A stretch of DNA of 64,000 nucleotides, taken from Eurosta solidaginis (Eukaryota; Arthropoda; Insecta; Diptera; Tephritidae). Shown here in pieces: positions 10,231-21,725 of the stretch. The stretch lies in assembly GCF_040869045.1 (NCBI RefSeq), contig NC_090319.1, positions 300,874,998 through 300,938,997 on the forward strand, written 5' to 3'. A program made the translations under genes and the position numbers. The notes beneath the pieces are model-generated. The model had not been told where the DNA came from and did no database searches. It worked only from the letters and a program-made list of their open reading frames with translations. Every line of letters begins with the position of its first letter. The stretch's first letter is position 1.

Positions 10231-11126
10231 ATACATACCTACATATATATGATCCTCACCGATGCTATGCAATATTCGGTAAATTTTTTTCTTGTGCCTC
10301 CCTTTACATATTTCCCGTTCAATTGCCTTTTGTGTTGTATGCATTCTTCATTTGTTTGTTCTTTTATTTAATAAATGCATTTATGATAATTCGATGCTGA
10401 GACGCACAAAGAGCATGGCATGGGGTAAAGTGCCAATACCGTCAAGGCGGGGATAATACCCACTAACTACGACCAAGAGGAGTGCTCTACTGCCCACTTG
10501 ACTTTTGCTCATTTATGCACGAAATTTGTTACTTATTTCCTTGTAATTTGAATTGCCGATTAATGGCGCGTTCAGCAGAATATTGAGAGTTGTGTTTTTT
10601 GAATGTGAATATGTTTGTTATGGCTCCTTTGGAAATATTATTGTACATACATACATACATACATATGTGGAGATGCACATTGTTTTGCAAATATTTCTCT
10701 TTATTGGGATCTTTTCGATTTTGTTTACATTAAAAATGCTTTGGAATTGGTATTGAAATCCGGGAAATTTGACTTGCAAGTCATTCATTCATATCCGACA
10801 GCATTGATTAAAAACCGAAGATTGTATTGTAAATATTGTATGCACCTCTTTAATAAACAAATATTCAATTATAAATACACCGTTACTGAAAAAAACAGGT
10901 CGTATTTTAATCAGTGAATCAGCTTTTATGATTGAAGCAACGATCTATGACGATAGCCATTGAAAAATTTAAACGTTCTAAGGCCTGGATTTCATCGAAA
11001 ACCTTTCTTGAGCACTATTCATAATTTTGCCTTATACACAGTCACTTTGACAAATATGCTTGTATTAAAATCCTTTTGGGTGCTTAGAATGACTTTTGCA
11101 AAGTCCCTTTCCGTATGAATGATCCG
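10231..11126. other. intron stretch with CATA microsatellites
   Basis: Short (ACAT)n tracts at ~10228-10240 and ~10644-10665; otherwise AT-rich sequence with no gene. The short + frames here are not supported by motifs. Confidence 0.45.
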
Positions 11127-11494
11127 GGTTAAGGGGCTTAGAATATACCCGCGGCAGTTATGCCTGTCGTAAGAGGCGTCTACAATAAAACCATATGATT
11201 CAAGTGGTTCTGTAGTGCAGCCCTTTCAAAGGGGATACCAACGCAATTTATAGCTACTCCAACCGAATTGTCAACCTCACATACCTGTGGTGAATCCTGT
11301 TTCCTAAGCAGCCGAGGCTCTAAAAACCCAAAGCTCCTCACGGACTGGGGATTGTGGACGGGTTGGCCTAGAAGGTTCAATGTAGTCATGATAAATCGTA
11401 CCTTAATGGTGCTTGTGACCGGAACGTACCATCAACATGAATAATACTCCTCAAAACCTTCGATGAGTGTCCTTATCGCTACAACAACAGCAAC
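11127..11494 (+). mobile_element. complete short (non-autonomous) derivative of the LINE family
   Basis: Reads 5'-3' as the LINE 5' UTR from its first bases (GGTTAAGGGGCTTAGAATAT, GCCTGTCGTAAGAGGCG) to the block before ORF1, then passes directly into the 3' hairpin (CTCCTCAAAACCTTCGATGAG) and tail TATCGCTACAACAACAGCAA. About 365 bp, no coding region. This is the most complete copy of the SINE-like derivative in the window. Confidence 0.75.
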
Positions 11495-11917
11495 ATGCCG
11501 ATGACTCGGTGACAACAAAACGATAACAAACTAATAACTCGACGATAATAATTCGCTATAGATAATAAAACAATAACTTGTCGGTATGGGTTGCTACCGA
11601 TAAGAAGCTGTGGAGCCTGCTCTCAAAAAGCCTCAAATTATTTGTTATTGGTAAAGTTATATACTTTTGTTGTGGTTTAACTTGAAACCCTGGTCGAATT
11701 CAAGTTAACTTAAAAACATAAAAAATATTAAGAAACCTACCGTTCTGATAGCTCTTCGCCGCTTAAGCAGCGTTCAGATCCTTCGGCCGTGAGACTGACT
11801 TGGCACTGCTGTTAAGCTTCGTCTCAATCTAGCAGTTTTTATTACAACTTAATTGCAGCGTGCTATCAATTTCAATTGCGAATAGTTTGGTTTAATTTTC
11901 TTACTAATGTCAGAGCT
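11495..11917. other. unassigned intron stretch
   Basis: No gene, repeat boundary or RNA gene seen. Confidence 0.4.
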
Positions 11918-12985
11918 AACAAGTAAAGGTGTCTAAGTTCGGGTGTAACCGAACATTATATACTCAGCGTGAGCTTCAATTGTACATATAATTTCAGATA
12001 AATTACTTTCTACATAACACACTGGCTGCCCGTTTAAAAAAAATGATATAGCTTATTATTCTAGTCTATGGCCCTTTTAAACTTGTTTTATGTCTAAGTT
12101 TCCGTGGTCTTTAACCGATCCCGTCCATTTTTACTAGAAATTTGTTCTGTTATAAGGAAAATATGTGTACGTAATTTTATTACGATATGTTAATTTTTCT
12201 TCGAGTTATGGCTCCCGAAGCATAGAAAATTGCTTAGTCATAAAAGGGCGGTGCCACGCCCACTTTTTAAAATTTGAATTTTTCCCTATTTATTGTTATA
12301 AATTCACTTGGGAAATGAAATACCATTTATATAAAGCCTTTTTCGGAAAAGATATAGCTTATTTTATTCGTCCACGACCCTTTTAAAAATCTTTTATATA
12401 AAAGTGGGCGTGGTCCTTAACAGATTTCGTAAATTTTTCTTCAAAGCATTCCTTTCAGTAAAGACAACTACTCTGCCGAATTTTGTTACGATAGGTTTAA
12501 CGGTTTTTGATTTATGATTAATAATATTTGTAAAATTGATTTTATCACAAGTGGGCGGTGCCACGCCCATTTAAAAAAAATTTCGAAATTTTTACCAAGT
12601 CTCAATATCAGTCCACATGTCAAATTTAAACATTCTAGGTGTATTATTTACTAAATAATCAGTTTTTTTGTGTTTCCTAAAATGTTATATATATAAAAAG
12701 TGGGCGTGGTTATGATTCGATTTCGCTCATTTCCAATACCAATCTATTCTGGGTCCAGATAAGCTAGTGTACCAAATTTGGTGAAGATATCTCAATATTT
12801 ACTCAAGTTATCGTGCTAAAGGACGGACGGCCGGACATGGCTCAATCAAATTTTTTTTCGATACTGATGATTTTGATATATGGAAGTCTATATCTATTTC
12901 GATTATTTTATACCTGTGCAACCAACCGTTATCCAATCAAAGTTAATATACTTTGTGTGCAAAGCACGCTGAGTATAAAAAATGT
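11918..12985 (-). mobile_element. DINE-1/mini-me (helentron-like) element
   Basis: Same plan as 5391-7093. ACAAGTAAAGG terminus, hairpin GTTCGGGTGTAACCGAAC, then TATACTCAGCGTGAGC. It ends with the GGACGG tract, GGACATGGCT core, GCACGCTGAGTATAAAAA. The CAGCGTG/CACGCTG pair forms the subterminal inverted repeat. About 1.07 kb. Confidence 0.65.
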
Positions 12986-13844
12986 CCCACCCTTACGTGT
13001 AAATTTATTCAGTCATCATACATTTATTAATGAACCAAATTTTTTTCATGTAGCATTCTTATGGCTACATTTTGTATATCGCCCTAAGCTAACAAATTAG
13101 TTGGCAATGCTTAATTAAGTCGAAATGTCCAACAAAAATTTATTAAGATCTGTAATAATCACCCATCATATTTATTCAATCGAATCTCTGTAAGGAATAT
13201 TAAAGTTGTGTACATAAGTTCTTCCGGAAGCCGTACGTTGATATTAAAAAAAAGAAAACGAATTAATGTTAAACAAATGGCGCCGCACTCAATGCTCGAG
13301 ATAAACAAGTTTATTGATTTTATTTCAGTGATTTTGGCTTAAGTTTTTTCGTCATTAAATTCAAACGATTTTAGCAGCCTAGAGGCATAAGCCACGCGGT
13401 TTCTGCGGATAAAGTCAATAAAACGTAGTAAAATTTAATGCTTTTTTATGTGTTTGTTTTGCTCTTTTTCTTCAAGATAACTTGTAGTCAAACTGGGTTG
13501 CTAATAACAAAATAAATACCGAATGTGACCTCCAGGTGATAATATCACCGAAGCCGAAAATGGTTTAATTTTATTTCAATAAGATAATGGAAGTGGTTAT
13601 GCAATTAAAATATAAAAAATACGCTTATTATTGTAAGAGGTTTTGGGTGTAAAAGGGGGTATAAATTTGTTGTTGTGTTTCATGCATTGAACGTTAGCAC
13701 ACTTTTGATTTGAAATTTACATATTTAAAAACTTTGAATAAATATAAAATTATCTAATCTTATTCTATTTTATTTTGAGCTTAAAACTGGCGCACATTTT
13801 TCTCAAATTTATCAAAACAAAATAGCGAAATTGTACTTGTACAC
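12986..13844. other. unassigned AT-rich intron stretch
   Basis: No gene or nameable repeat. Confidence 0.4.
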
Positions 13845-15036
13845 AGGGTATTATAACTTTGATTGGATAACGGTTGGTTGTACAGGTAAAAAGGAATCGA
13901 GATAGATATAGACATCCATATATCAAAATCATCAGTGTCGAAAAAAAATTTGATTCAGTCATGTCCGTCCGTCCGTCTGTCCGTTAACACGATAACTTGA
14001 GTAAATATTGAGATATCTGCACCAAATTTGGTACACGAGCTTATCTGGACCCAGAATAGATTGGTATTGAAATGAGCGAAATCGGATGATATACACGCTC
14101 ACTTTTTAAACGGTTGTATTTAGGTTGACTTGACAGGCTGGACAGCACTGTTTTGTAATTGAAATTTAAGTAACTTCCCGATAAGCTACAAGCTTGAAAC
14201 TTGGAATATAGTTCAGAACCCGATGACAATGCAATAATAAGAAAAAAATCGCTGCTAGGTGGCGCAAGGATCGAGATATTCACAAAAATTGTATTTGTGG
14301 TCCGATATGGCTCATATTTGGAACAAATATTACATACAGTCCGGTAGAAGTGACATCAAAATATTCTGAACATGGAAGGACAAGCATACGTGGCGTAGAG
14401 TCGAGTAAAGTCTTTGGAATAATTATATATTGAGGACTTAGATCGTAACAAATTGTCAGGAAAGAGTCCTTGTAATAATGAGTCACTAAATGAACTAAAT
14501 AGAATAAGAAATAATAGGCAATTAAATAAAGACTATAAACTTGAAAAAAAAAAATAATAATTAAAAAAAAATTCTAAGTTAAACGGTTTTTTTGAAAACA
14601 ATACTTAAATGAAGTAATAATTATACTAAACGCTAGAAAATAATTAGGTAGGTCCTAAGTACTAGTCATCACACTCCTCATCAATTGTCTGATCAATTAA
14701 ATTAAAACGTTGGACGCGTCAAATTTTCACTATATCAGGAAATATTTCTAAAAAAAAAATGGACGGGATCGGTTAAAGACCACGGCAACTTAGATATAAA
14801 ACACGTTTAAAAGGGTCGTAGACTAGAAAAATAAGCTATAACTTAGCAAAAAATAGTTTTGAGTCAATGATATTTCACTTATCAAGTCTTATTGTAAGAG
14901 GAAATGGGGAAACATTTTTTTTAAAGGGCGGTGCTACGTGTTATGTAGAAAAATAATTTATCTGAAATGAAATGTACAATTGAAGCTCAAGCTGAATATA
15001 TAATGTTCGGTTACACCCGAACTTAGACACCTTTAC
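13845..15036 (+). mobile_element. DINE-1/mini-me (helentron-like) copy, interrupted
   Basis: Opposite orientation to 11918-12985. The left end carries the GGATAACGGTTGG block and the GTCC/GTCT microsatellite (~13962-13983); the right end carries GTTCGGTTACACCCGAAC and CACCTTTACCTGTT. The homology stops at ~14117 and resumes at ~14730; the ~0.55 kb present in the 11918 copy is replaced by a different repeat (14118-14729). Confidence 0.6.
14118..14729 (-). mobile_element. unclassified repeat with AAACGGTT end, inserted in the DINE copy
   Basis: Reverse-complementary over most of its length to 51005-51815: GGTTGACTTGACAGG near its left end, GGTGGCGCAAGGATCGAGAT, GGTAGGTCCTAAGTACTAGT and TTGGACGCGTCAAATTT at the right. 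No coding region or clear TSD, so the class is unknown. Confidence 0.5.
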
Positions 15037-15202
15037 CTGTTTCCTTTGTTTTTCAATATACAGGCGGTTATTATCTATTTCTAAATATATCTTTACTTAT
15101 TGTAAATCAAAGGCTCTAAATTTTGGAAATCTGTGCTGCATATTTCCTTAAATAAGTATTTTCAGTAAGCTCTACAGATATTGCTACTCAAAATAAAAAT
15201 AG

Positions 15203-15745
15203 TGTAACGAATATTAGCAGCACTAAGGGATACTATCATCTCTAAGCCGATGCTAAGCAGTGACGTATGCACATCAATAATTCAATTATTATGTCTACAC
15301 ACACATATGTACGTACACGCAGCGAAGAAGCAACGCACAACCACATGCATATATGTATCTGAGATACTCCCGAAAGTATGCAATGGTTGTGCAAGTGTGG
15401 CTCACATATACACGCGCATGGGGTATGAGAGAAGCTATAAAATCATGCATCTGTAGTTACAGCTGAGTAATTGTATAGCTGATAACTAACTAGTAAGTTC
15501 TGGAAATAGAAAAGCCTAGAAATATGCAACGAGGAAACCAGACTACAAAAGGCAGCAACAGTAGAGGCACGACAATCAGTTTGATTTAAGACGCTATCTG
15601 GCGAGCAATAGAAGTGTTATTTTGAAAGTAGTCTAATAAAGTCCATTTTGCATTATTGAATAGTGGAGTTATTTATTCAACAGTTTAGCGATTCGAACGT
15701 TAGCAGAAGGTTGCAAATAGGAGGAATTGCACTAAATTCGTTATA
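15203..15745 (+). mobile_element. solo LTR (Ty3/gypsy type)
   Basis: Starts TGTAACGAATATTAGC and ends AAATTCGTTATA (expected ...ACA, last bases mutated). ATAG lies at both flanks (15199-15202 and 15746-15749), a 4-bp TSD. Inside are TATAAAATC (~15437) as a possible promoter and AATAAAGTCC (~15643) as a possible polyadenylation signal. No primer-binding site or coding sequence follows, so the internal region was lost by LTR-LTR recombination. 543 bp. Confidence 0.75.
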
Positions 15746-15749
15746 ATAG

Positions 15750-16149
15750 CATATACATTCAAATACAGCATTACTACAAACGAACTTAAACTCAGTTATG
15801 TAGCGGCAAGAAGTGTGATTGTGTGAGTCGTAAATCAATTTCAATTCGTTTATTCTGCAGCTGCAAGATCATCAAAATTCTGCACCTACGTTCTAACAAT
15901 GCTTTTTAGTTAACATCTTTTATGAGTAATGAAGTGACTGAGCGAAGGTTCGTGCCAAATTTTAAAGTGGAATGGAAAGTCAAACATTTGCAGGTGTATT
16001 TTATCGCTAATCTAGAAGTGGAGACCTCTTGACAATGATATAATGCTGGCCAACCTTTATATGGTTCTTTAATAATACAAATTCTGGACATTTCGTGGGA
16101 ATGCAATTAGTAGGTGCAGTCCATTAAAGCGACTATTGATTGTGTTCCT
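15750..16149. other. unassigned intron stretch
   Basis: May hold the flank of the Helitron fossil that follows, but no motif could be read before ~16150. Confidence 0.3.
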
Positions 16150-16400
16150 CAAAACTTTCCTGATTTCGGTGTTATTATCCATGCCGATAGGGTGTCAGCT
16201 AGCGAAAATCGTGACTGGCACAATGCTCCTAGCACTACTGATGTAGGAGCTCTCTTATTCGGTTAGCAATTTAATAGGCGAGACATTGTGATTAATGATG
16301 ACACTTTGCATAGAATATGTCAAATTTAATTTGGTATAGGCCTGATGATGGATATGCGATAATTTTTCCGGAAGTCAATCCTGAACTATTTCTACATACA
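16150..16400 (+). pseudogene. Helitron-type Rep/helicase fragment, N-terminal domain
   Basis: Conceptual translation from ~16169 reads VIIHADRVSASENRDWHNAP, then STTDVGALLFG, a stop, QFNRRDIVI and DDTLHRICQI. After a frameshift it reads DGYAIIFPEVNPE. This order (A-D-R ... FNAPT/DVA ... RDI ... R-I-S ... DGY...VNP) is the conserved Helitron-like N-terminal region found ahead of the Rep and helicase domains in animal Helitron proteins. At least two stops and one frameshift are present. No catalytic HUH or helicase motif is within reach. It could be a relic of an autonomous relative of the DINE-like elements here, but no terminal sequence ties them together. Confidence 0.6.
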
Positions 16401-16808
16401 TGGAAATGTAAAAGCTCTCTTTCGAAATTTTGTTTAATTTTTCACATTGGTATCGAAAAAAAACTGAAATAGCGATACATCAACTCTAAAAGAGCTGGCA
16501 ACAGAAATTGGACTTACAAACTTATACCACATCACGTTGGCGTTGAGATGCAGGGTTTATACATAACAAAATAAAATTAAGTTGAACATTTATCTTTTGC
16601 ATTCTGCTTTCATTTTCGTGCTCATAGCATACAAAATTGGCCTAAGCGTGTGTATGTATGTCTGCTCAACAGCTGAACTCATACAACGTTTAACTTAATT
16701 TTCTTCTTGCTCTTTGTATTCGTATTTAAATTGACCTAATTAAGTTACTTACCTTTTAGCAACTAAGTAAGCCAAGTAAATTTGCATACTTCATCAAGTA
16801 CATATGTA
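16401..16808. other. unassigned intron stretch
   Basis: Possibly more decayed Helitron sequence (~16470-16560); nothing could be confirmed. Confidence 0.3.
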
Positions 16809-17510
16809 CACTGAAAGAAAAAGACTGGTAAAATCAACTGAAATACGGGTCAATTCAACCGAAATTTCTGTCAATTTTTATTCATTGCAACAATATGTTG
16901 AATCAACTGCGCACAAATCGTTGATTCGTAATTGGCCGTTTTAGTAGTCAAATGAACAAAAAAAAAGATGTTGCGACAGCTTTGTACGAAAGTACATTTG
17001 TTGCGGCATTTGCAAGGCAGATGAGTTTTCACTGAGATCTTTTCATGGCAGAAATACACTCGGAGTGCTTGCCGAACAGTGCCGGGGCGACCCCGCTTAG
17101 GAAAATTTTCTTCTAATTGAAAAACCTTATTTTTAAAATCTTTATGTTGATTTGCCCGGGGTGTGAACCCAGGGTCTTCGGTGCGGTAGGCGGAGCACGA
17201 TACCATCACACCACGGCGGCCGCCATATACATATTTAAATATATGTATACATATAGTACACAGCATACATAAGTACAAAGTAGAGAGCGCAGTGAGCGTA
17301 AAATTCTCTTTGAAATTTGCTCATGTATATATTGAATTTTGTTAACTTAAGAGCGACAATTTCTCTTCTGTTGAAATGACTAAACTAATTTGTTCGCTTG
17401 ACAAAGAACTCGGTCGAATTAACCGAATTCGATCAATTTCACCGAATCTCTGTTAAGTCAAGAACAACAGAACCGATTTGTTGATTTTACTAGCACCATT
17501 TCTTTCAGTG
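16809..17510. mobile_element. MITE with CACTGAAAGAAA termini, split by a SINE
   Basis: CACTGAAAGAAA at 16809 and TTTCTTTCAGTG ending at 17510 form perfect 12-bp terminal inverted repeats. Diverged complementarity continues inward (TAAAATCAAC, then GGTCAATTCAACCG/CGGTTAATTCGACCG). TATGTA flanks both ends (16803-16808 and 17511-17516), a possible 6-bp TSD. No coding region. Without the SINE it is ~460 bp. Confidence 0.7.
16985..17226 (-). mobile_element. tRNA-derived SINE, 3'-truncated
   Basis: On the - strand it begins CGCCGTGGTGTGATGG, with an A-box-like TGGTGTGATGGT, a B-box-like GGGTTCACACCCC and then the same body as the complete copy at 34244-34602 (TTTTCAATTAGAAGAAAATT, GGTCGCCCCGGC, TCAGTGAAAACTCATCTGCC). 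Similarity ends near 16985, short of the 3' part. Confidence 0.75.
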
Positions 17511-17899
17511 TATGTATGAGCATAAAAGTGTGTGGGCAATGAACCTGAACTACAAAGATTTTTTACTAATTTTTAGAAAGAATTACTGATATTATATTAA
17601 ACATTTCTTTGGTTTCAAATAATGAACAAAAATACTTGACTTGATTAGTTTAAATAAGGACTGGTACGGAAATTTCTGCAAATTTAGAACTCTACAAGTT
17701 TTTTAGTAATGATAAAGTACACTTTTATTATTTTTTTGAATTGGTGTTTTAAGACATTTTGTGAAATATGTATATTATTATGTATTAGCTTCTGAACTTA
17801 CGCCTTCAAAAACGAGAAAAATAAATACTAACGAGGGGCTAAGTAAGAAAGTTTTGTACATTGGACGACTAATCCTAATGTTAGTTACAAAAAGTTAGC

Positions 17900-19710
17900 G
17901 AAAGGCACAGTATCATCCTATAACACTGCCCTAAGAACGATTTGCGCTTAGAGAGGACAAGTCAAGAAGTGACCGTCCAAAGCGCCCAGCAGACGCCCAG
18001 TTGTAATGTTCTTTCCCTAATTAGGAAAAACTGATCCATCTCAACAAGAGATGTTGCCTAACAGCAAAAACCACACATGTGTAAGCCACACGAATCAAGC
18101 AGATAAATGGTATTTAAACGTATAAAAAAAAAAAGTTTCAAAACGAAGTGAAAACCAAACGTCAAAAGCATTTCCCTTGCACGTAAGCTCTATGAGGCCA
18201 ACTTGGCAAGCAAAAATTTTCGGGTGATTATGAACGACGAAACATATTTGAAAATTGACCTGAGAACATTGCCAGGTACGCAGCTCTTCTGCTTACAGTC
18301 TAGAGAGGACATTGCTAATTCGGAAAAACCATTCACATAGAAAAGTTTGGCAGAAAGATTCTGATTTGGTAAGCTATTTGTGAATTCGGGCACGCCGCTC
18401 TTTACGATGGGAACCATCAACGCAGACATTTTCGTGAAAGAGTCTTCAAAAACGTCTTCTGCCTCTCCTAAGTCGTCATAATGGTCTAACTATATTTTGA
18501 CCGGGCTTGGCTCCAGCACATCACGCACGTGTCACCCGAAAGTGGTTCGAAGATAACAATACATATTCAGACCAATTCTAAATATTCTCGCGGAATTTTG
18601 TTCTCGTGGTTTTTTTATTCCCGTGGAAAAATTCGTCCAATTTTTTTCTCCTAGGGAGAAGAATAATTGGGGAATAGGAATTTCGAATTTTCGAAGTCAG
18701 CTGTTTTGTCAATTGAAATTTCGTTGCGCATTTCTTATTTTGTTTAAAAAATTTTAAAGTTTAATTATTGTTGCCAATTTGTTTGAAATTAAGAAATAAG
18801 GTATAACAATGCACATTATTGCATTTCATGTGGTATTCACTGAAATGAGTAATGAATTGGTGCCACAGCAACATCAACAAAGGAGCATAAGAAGAAGGCC
18901 GGCGGGATAACACAAATCCGCTGGAGTTGCCTGCATTCATTCTGCAAAGCAATTTTCTGGCGGCCAAGTCGAGTTGAGTTCCCCTTTCGCCATATGCCAA
19001 AATCTATTTAACCCTTTTTAAAAAACCCTTGCCCAATTTCTGGATGGCTGCATCAAATATGCGAAGATCTCTTCCGTTGCTTATGATATATTTTTCGACT
19101 TAAAATAAAGAATATTGTGGTTGTTGTTGTTGTTGTATTAACAGTGAGAATATTGCGGTAGAATGTAAATACATATTTTAGCACAAATTTGTACAAATAA
19201 GTGTTCTTTCATAAAATAACCAATTTCCTTTAACTATTTTGATGCATTCCCTTTAATTTAACTAGTGAAAAAACTCCTATGAAATGGCAGAGAAGTCTCC
19301 CTCTCCCTCACATTCATAAAAAATAAAAAAAAAAAAACATTCATAATACCTACTTTTCTCCAATAACCGGTTTCCGCTTTTTCGAACATTGTTCAGAATA
19401 GGAGGAAAGGGAGAAGTGAAAAAACTCACAAGGAATTTTTATTTAGAATACGAGGAATGGGAGAAGGGAAAAAACTCGCACGAAATTTTTGTTTAGAATT
19501 GGGCTGATTATGTTAGCAAAAACTTTAATCTACCCACAGCGTCGCGATTGTGGCCAAAAGCGATATTGGGCTCTAATGATAGCAACTTTTGAAAAAAAGG
19601 GAAACCAACAGAAACCATTCCAGAGGTAAAAAAAGTGAATAGCATCATCGCTTAAAGTGAAACAAACCGTTGTACAAGACTTGATGTTGGGTATCTCTAG
19701 AAAAGCTCGG
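17900..19710 (+). pseudogene. Tc1/mariner (DDE/D) transposase pseudogene, in two parts
   Basis: The transposase cuts and pastes DNA at TA sites. The 5' part (to 18567) reads KLYEANLASKNFRVIMNDET then YLKIDLRTLPG, with the DET carrying the first catalytic aspartate. FTMGTINADIFVKES and RKWFEDNN follow, in shifting frames. The 3' part resumes after 19509 as RYWALMIATFEKKG and VVQDLMLGISRK, which match the expected C-terminal order (third acidic residue before YWA, then the final helix). Stops and frameshifts are frequent. The middle WPDLAxxHY box is corrupted, so the second catalytic aspartate is lost. Confidence 0.65.
18568..19506 (+). mobile_element. PIF/Harbinger-like element nested in the Tc1/mariner element
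   Basis: Ends CAGACCAATTCTAAATA (left) and the complement of CAGCCCAATTCTAAACA (right) are inverted repeats, with ATT on both sides (18565-18567, 19507-19509), a 3-bp TSD as in PIF/Harbinger. Inside, + strand codons near 18914-18970 read NTNPLELPAFILQSNFL, which resembles the N-terminal NPLE region of Harbinger transposases; a stop follows. Most coding sequence is gone, so this is a deletion derivative. Class assignment rests on TSD size and this short motif. Confidence 0.55.
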
Positions 19711-19819
19711 CCCTAAGCACAGCAATGAATAAATTGATGAAATTTCTTCAGCTGTTGTTGACATATAATTATTTCCATACTTATAAAAAAAATTGCAAAA
19801 CTTCTTGTACCAGTCCTTA

Positions 19820-20992
19820 TATTCTACTCAGTGTTATTCTGAATTATGGAGAAGTTCGCTCAAGTTTTGTCCATAGCTGTGTGTGCAGTAATGAACACGA
19901 AAATAGCAGTGACAATATTTACCGAATTTTGCCAGTTAAATTCTTCCTTTTATATCGATTATTTCAGAAAAAGCTTGCATTAAATTTGTAACTGAAACTC
20001 ACAAATCAGTTTCACGTTTAGGAAAAAATTTCAGAATTTTAAGTTAAGGGTCAAAGTTCGCATTTATTTTTGAGAATTTCTTTCTCCGAAGCGTGCAATA
20101 TATTTTCTCTTCTTTAGAAAGCTCTAAATAAAAAGTTCGCAATTTTCGAAAAAATTTCTCGAATTTTCGAAAAGGTTTTTGAGATTGGTTTGCGTAGTTT
20201 CAGTTAGAAAATTCATGAATGTTTTTTCTTAAATAATCAACAGTGCAAAAAGGAAATAATTCAATTGACGAAATTTGTTGTCTCTGTGTTACTTTCGTGC
20301 TCACTGCTGCATACTTGTGTTTTACTCACAATTCTTCCATTATTATCATTACAATAAGTAAACGTTATAAAATAATTATCACTTTGTGGTTAAAAAAACC
20401 GCAATAATTTGATGCTGTTATACTCGGACAAATATACATTCATACAATTTTTTTTTCCTATTTTTCATTTTTTTCTTGCATCATTATGTTTGCATTTTAC
20501 CCACCTTCTAATGGGACATTTAAGCTAGCTCGACAATGTAAGTTGCTGATTTTTATGTACCTATGCATAATCAATGTATAGTGTTTCCATAATACTATGC
20601 AGACAGATCTACTTACGCAAGCGATAGAGATGTAACTATTTCGACCGTCGCCTATGCGAAATTTTCGGTATCTGGGCATTATAATAGCCAGCCTAGTTAC
20701 ATAAAGACTTGCACGTTTTACTTTTTGCGTAAAAGACTAGCACATTCCAGATTTTTTACACAAAAAGATCATGGATTTTTAGATACGCCGGTCTTCCATA
20801 CAAGAACATGAGTGTCTGCGTTGTCCCATCATCATTGACAAGGATGACGGAAAATCGGTCCAACTTGAGATTCTGTTATTAGCACCCATAGTAAGTACAT
20901 ACATTTATTTTTAAAGCTTTATATGGTAACCAATGTAGTAAAGCTGTGAACCAGTCCCACAATAATACTATACGAGCCGGACCAGTGCGCAC
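19820..20992. other. unassigned intron stretch
   Basis: AT-rich with scattered short frames, no motif. A 30-base stretch at ~20836-20865 nearly repeats 26386-26416 (see findings). Confidence 0.4.
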
Positions 20993-21725
20993 GTGCGTAA
21001 AGATGGCAGACCCAAGTGCTCAAAAATAAGTTTAAGTTGCTTGAGAATTAAGTGCTTTTTAGGTGCTGTTTAGGGCCACAAAAGATAATTTAGGTGCTCA
21101 TTTGGTTTTCGAGATATTCGCAAAAAGCTTTACGTCAAGCTAGCAGACCCACACCTTAAATTTCATTTTTTTAATAAAAAATATATCGAAGTTAGGTGCA
21201 ATTTAGGTGCTTTTTAGGGCCACAAAAGATAATTTGGGTGCTAATTTCGTTTTCGAAATGTTCGAAAAAAAGCTTTACGTCAAGCTAGCAGACCCACAAC
21301 TAAAATTTCATTTTTTTAATAAAAATATATCGAGGTTAGGTGCAATTGAGGTGCTTTTTAGGGCCACAAAAGATAATTTGGGAGCTCATTTCGTTTTCGA
21401 GATATTCGCAAAAAAGCTTTACGTCAAGCTAGCAGACCCACAACTTAAATTTCTTTTTTTTTTTAATAAAAAATATATCAAAGTTAGGTGCAATTTAGGT
21501 GCTTTTTACGGCCACAAAAGATAATTTGGGTGCTCATTTCGTTTCCGAAATATTCGCAAAAAAGTGTGGGTCTGCAGGTTTACGTAAAGCTTTATTGCGA
21601 ATATCTCGAAAACGAAATGAGCACCTAAACTATCTTTTGTGGTCCTAATTAGCACCTAAAAAGCACTTAATTCTCAAACAACCTAAACTTATTTTTGAGC
21701 ACTTGGGTCTGCCAGCTTTACGCAC
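20993..21725. mobile_element. foldback element with internal ~145-bp tandem repeats
   Basis: GTGCGTAAAG at 20993 and CTTTACGCAC ending at 21725 start inverted arms that continue through GGCAGACCCAAGTGCTCAAA and AAGTGCTTTTTAGGTGCT (~100 bp). Between them four direct units of ~140-150 bp begin near 21061, 21204, 21350 and 21497, each opening AGGTGCTTTTTAGGGCCACA. The fourth breaks into an inverted copy at ~21560. Open frames across the units are by-products of the repetition. Confidence 0.7.

Larger units (their letters stand above)
17657..19817 (+). mobile_element. Tc1/mariner-type transposon, dead, split by another element
   Basis: AGGACTGGTAC at 17657 and its complement GTACCAGTCCT ending at 19817 are 11-bp terminal inverted repeats. 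Each is flanked by TA (17655-17656 and 19818-19819), the obligatory Tc1/mariner target. Removing the 0.94-kb insertion (18568-19506) leaves ~1.2 kb, the usual size for the superfamily. A decayed transposase lies between the ends on the + strand. Confidence 0.75.

Noticed and set aside
21207..21524. 105-codon frame with repeated peptide (KKLYVKLADPQLKFHFF)
   Set aside because: It is the tandem ~145-bp DNA repeat of a foldback element read in one frame.
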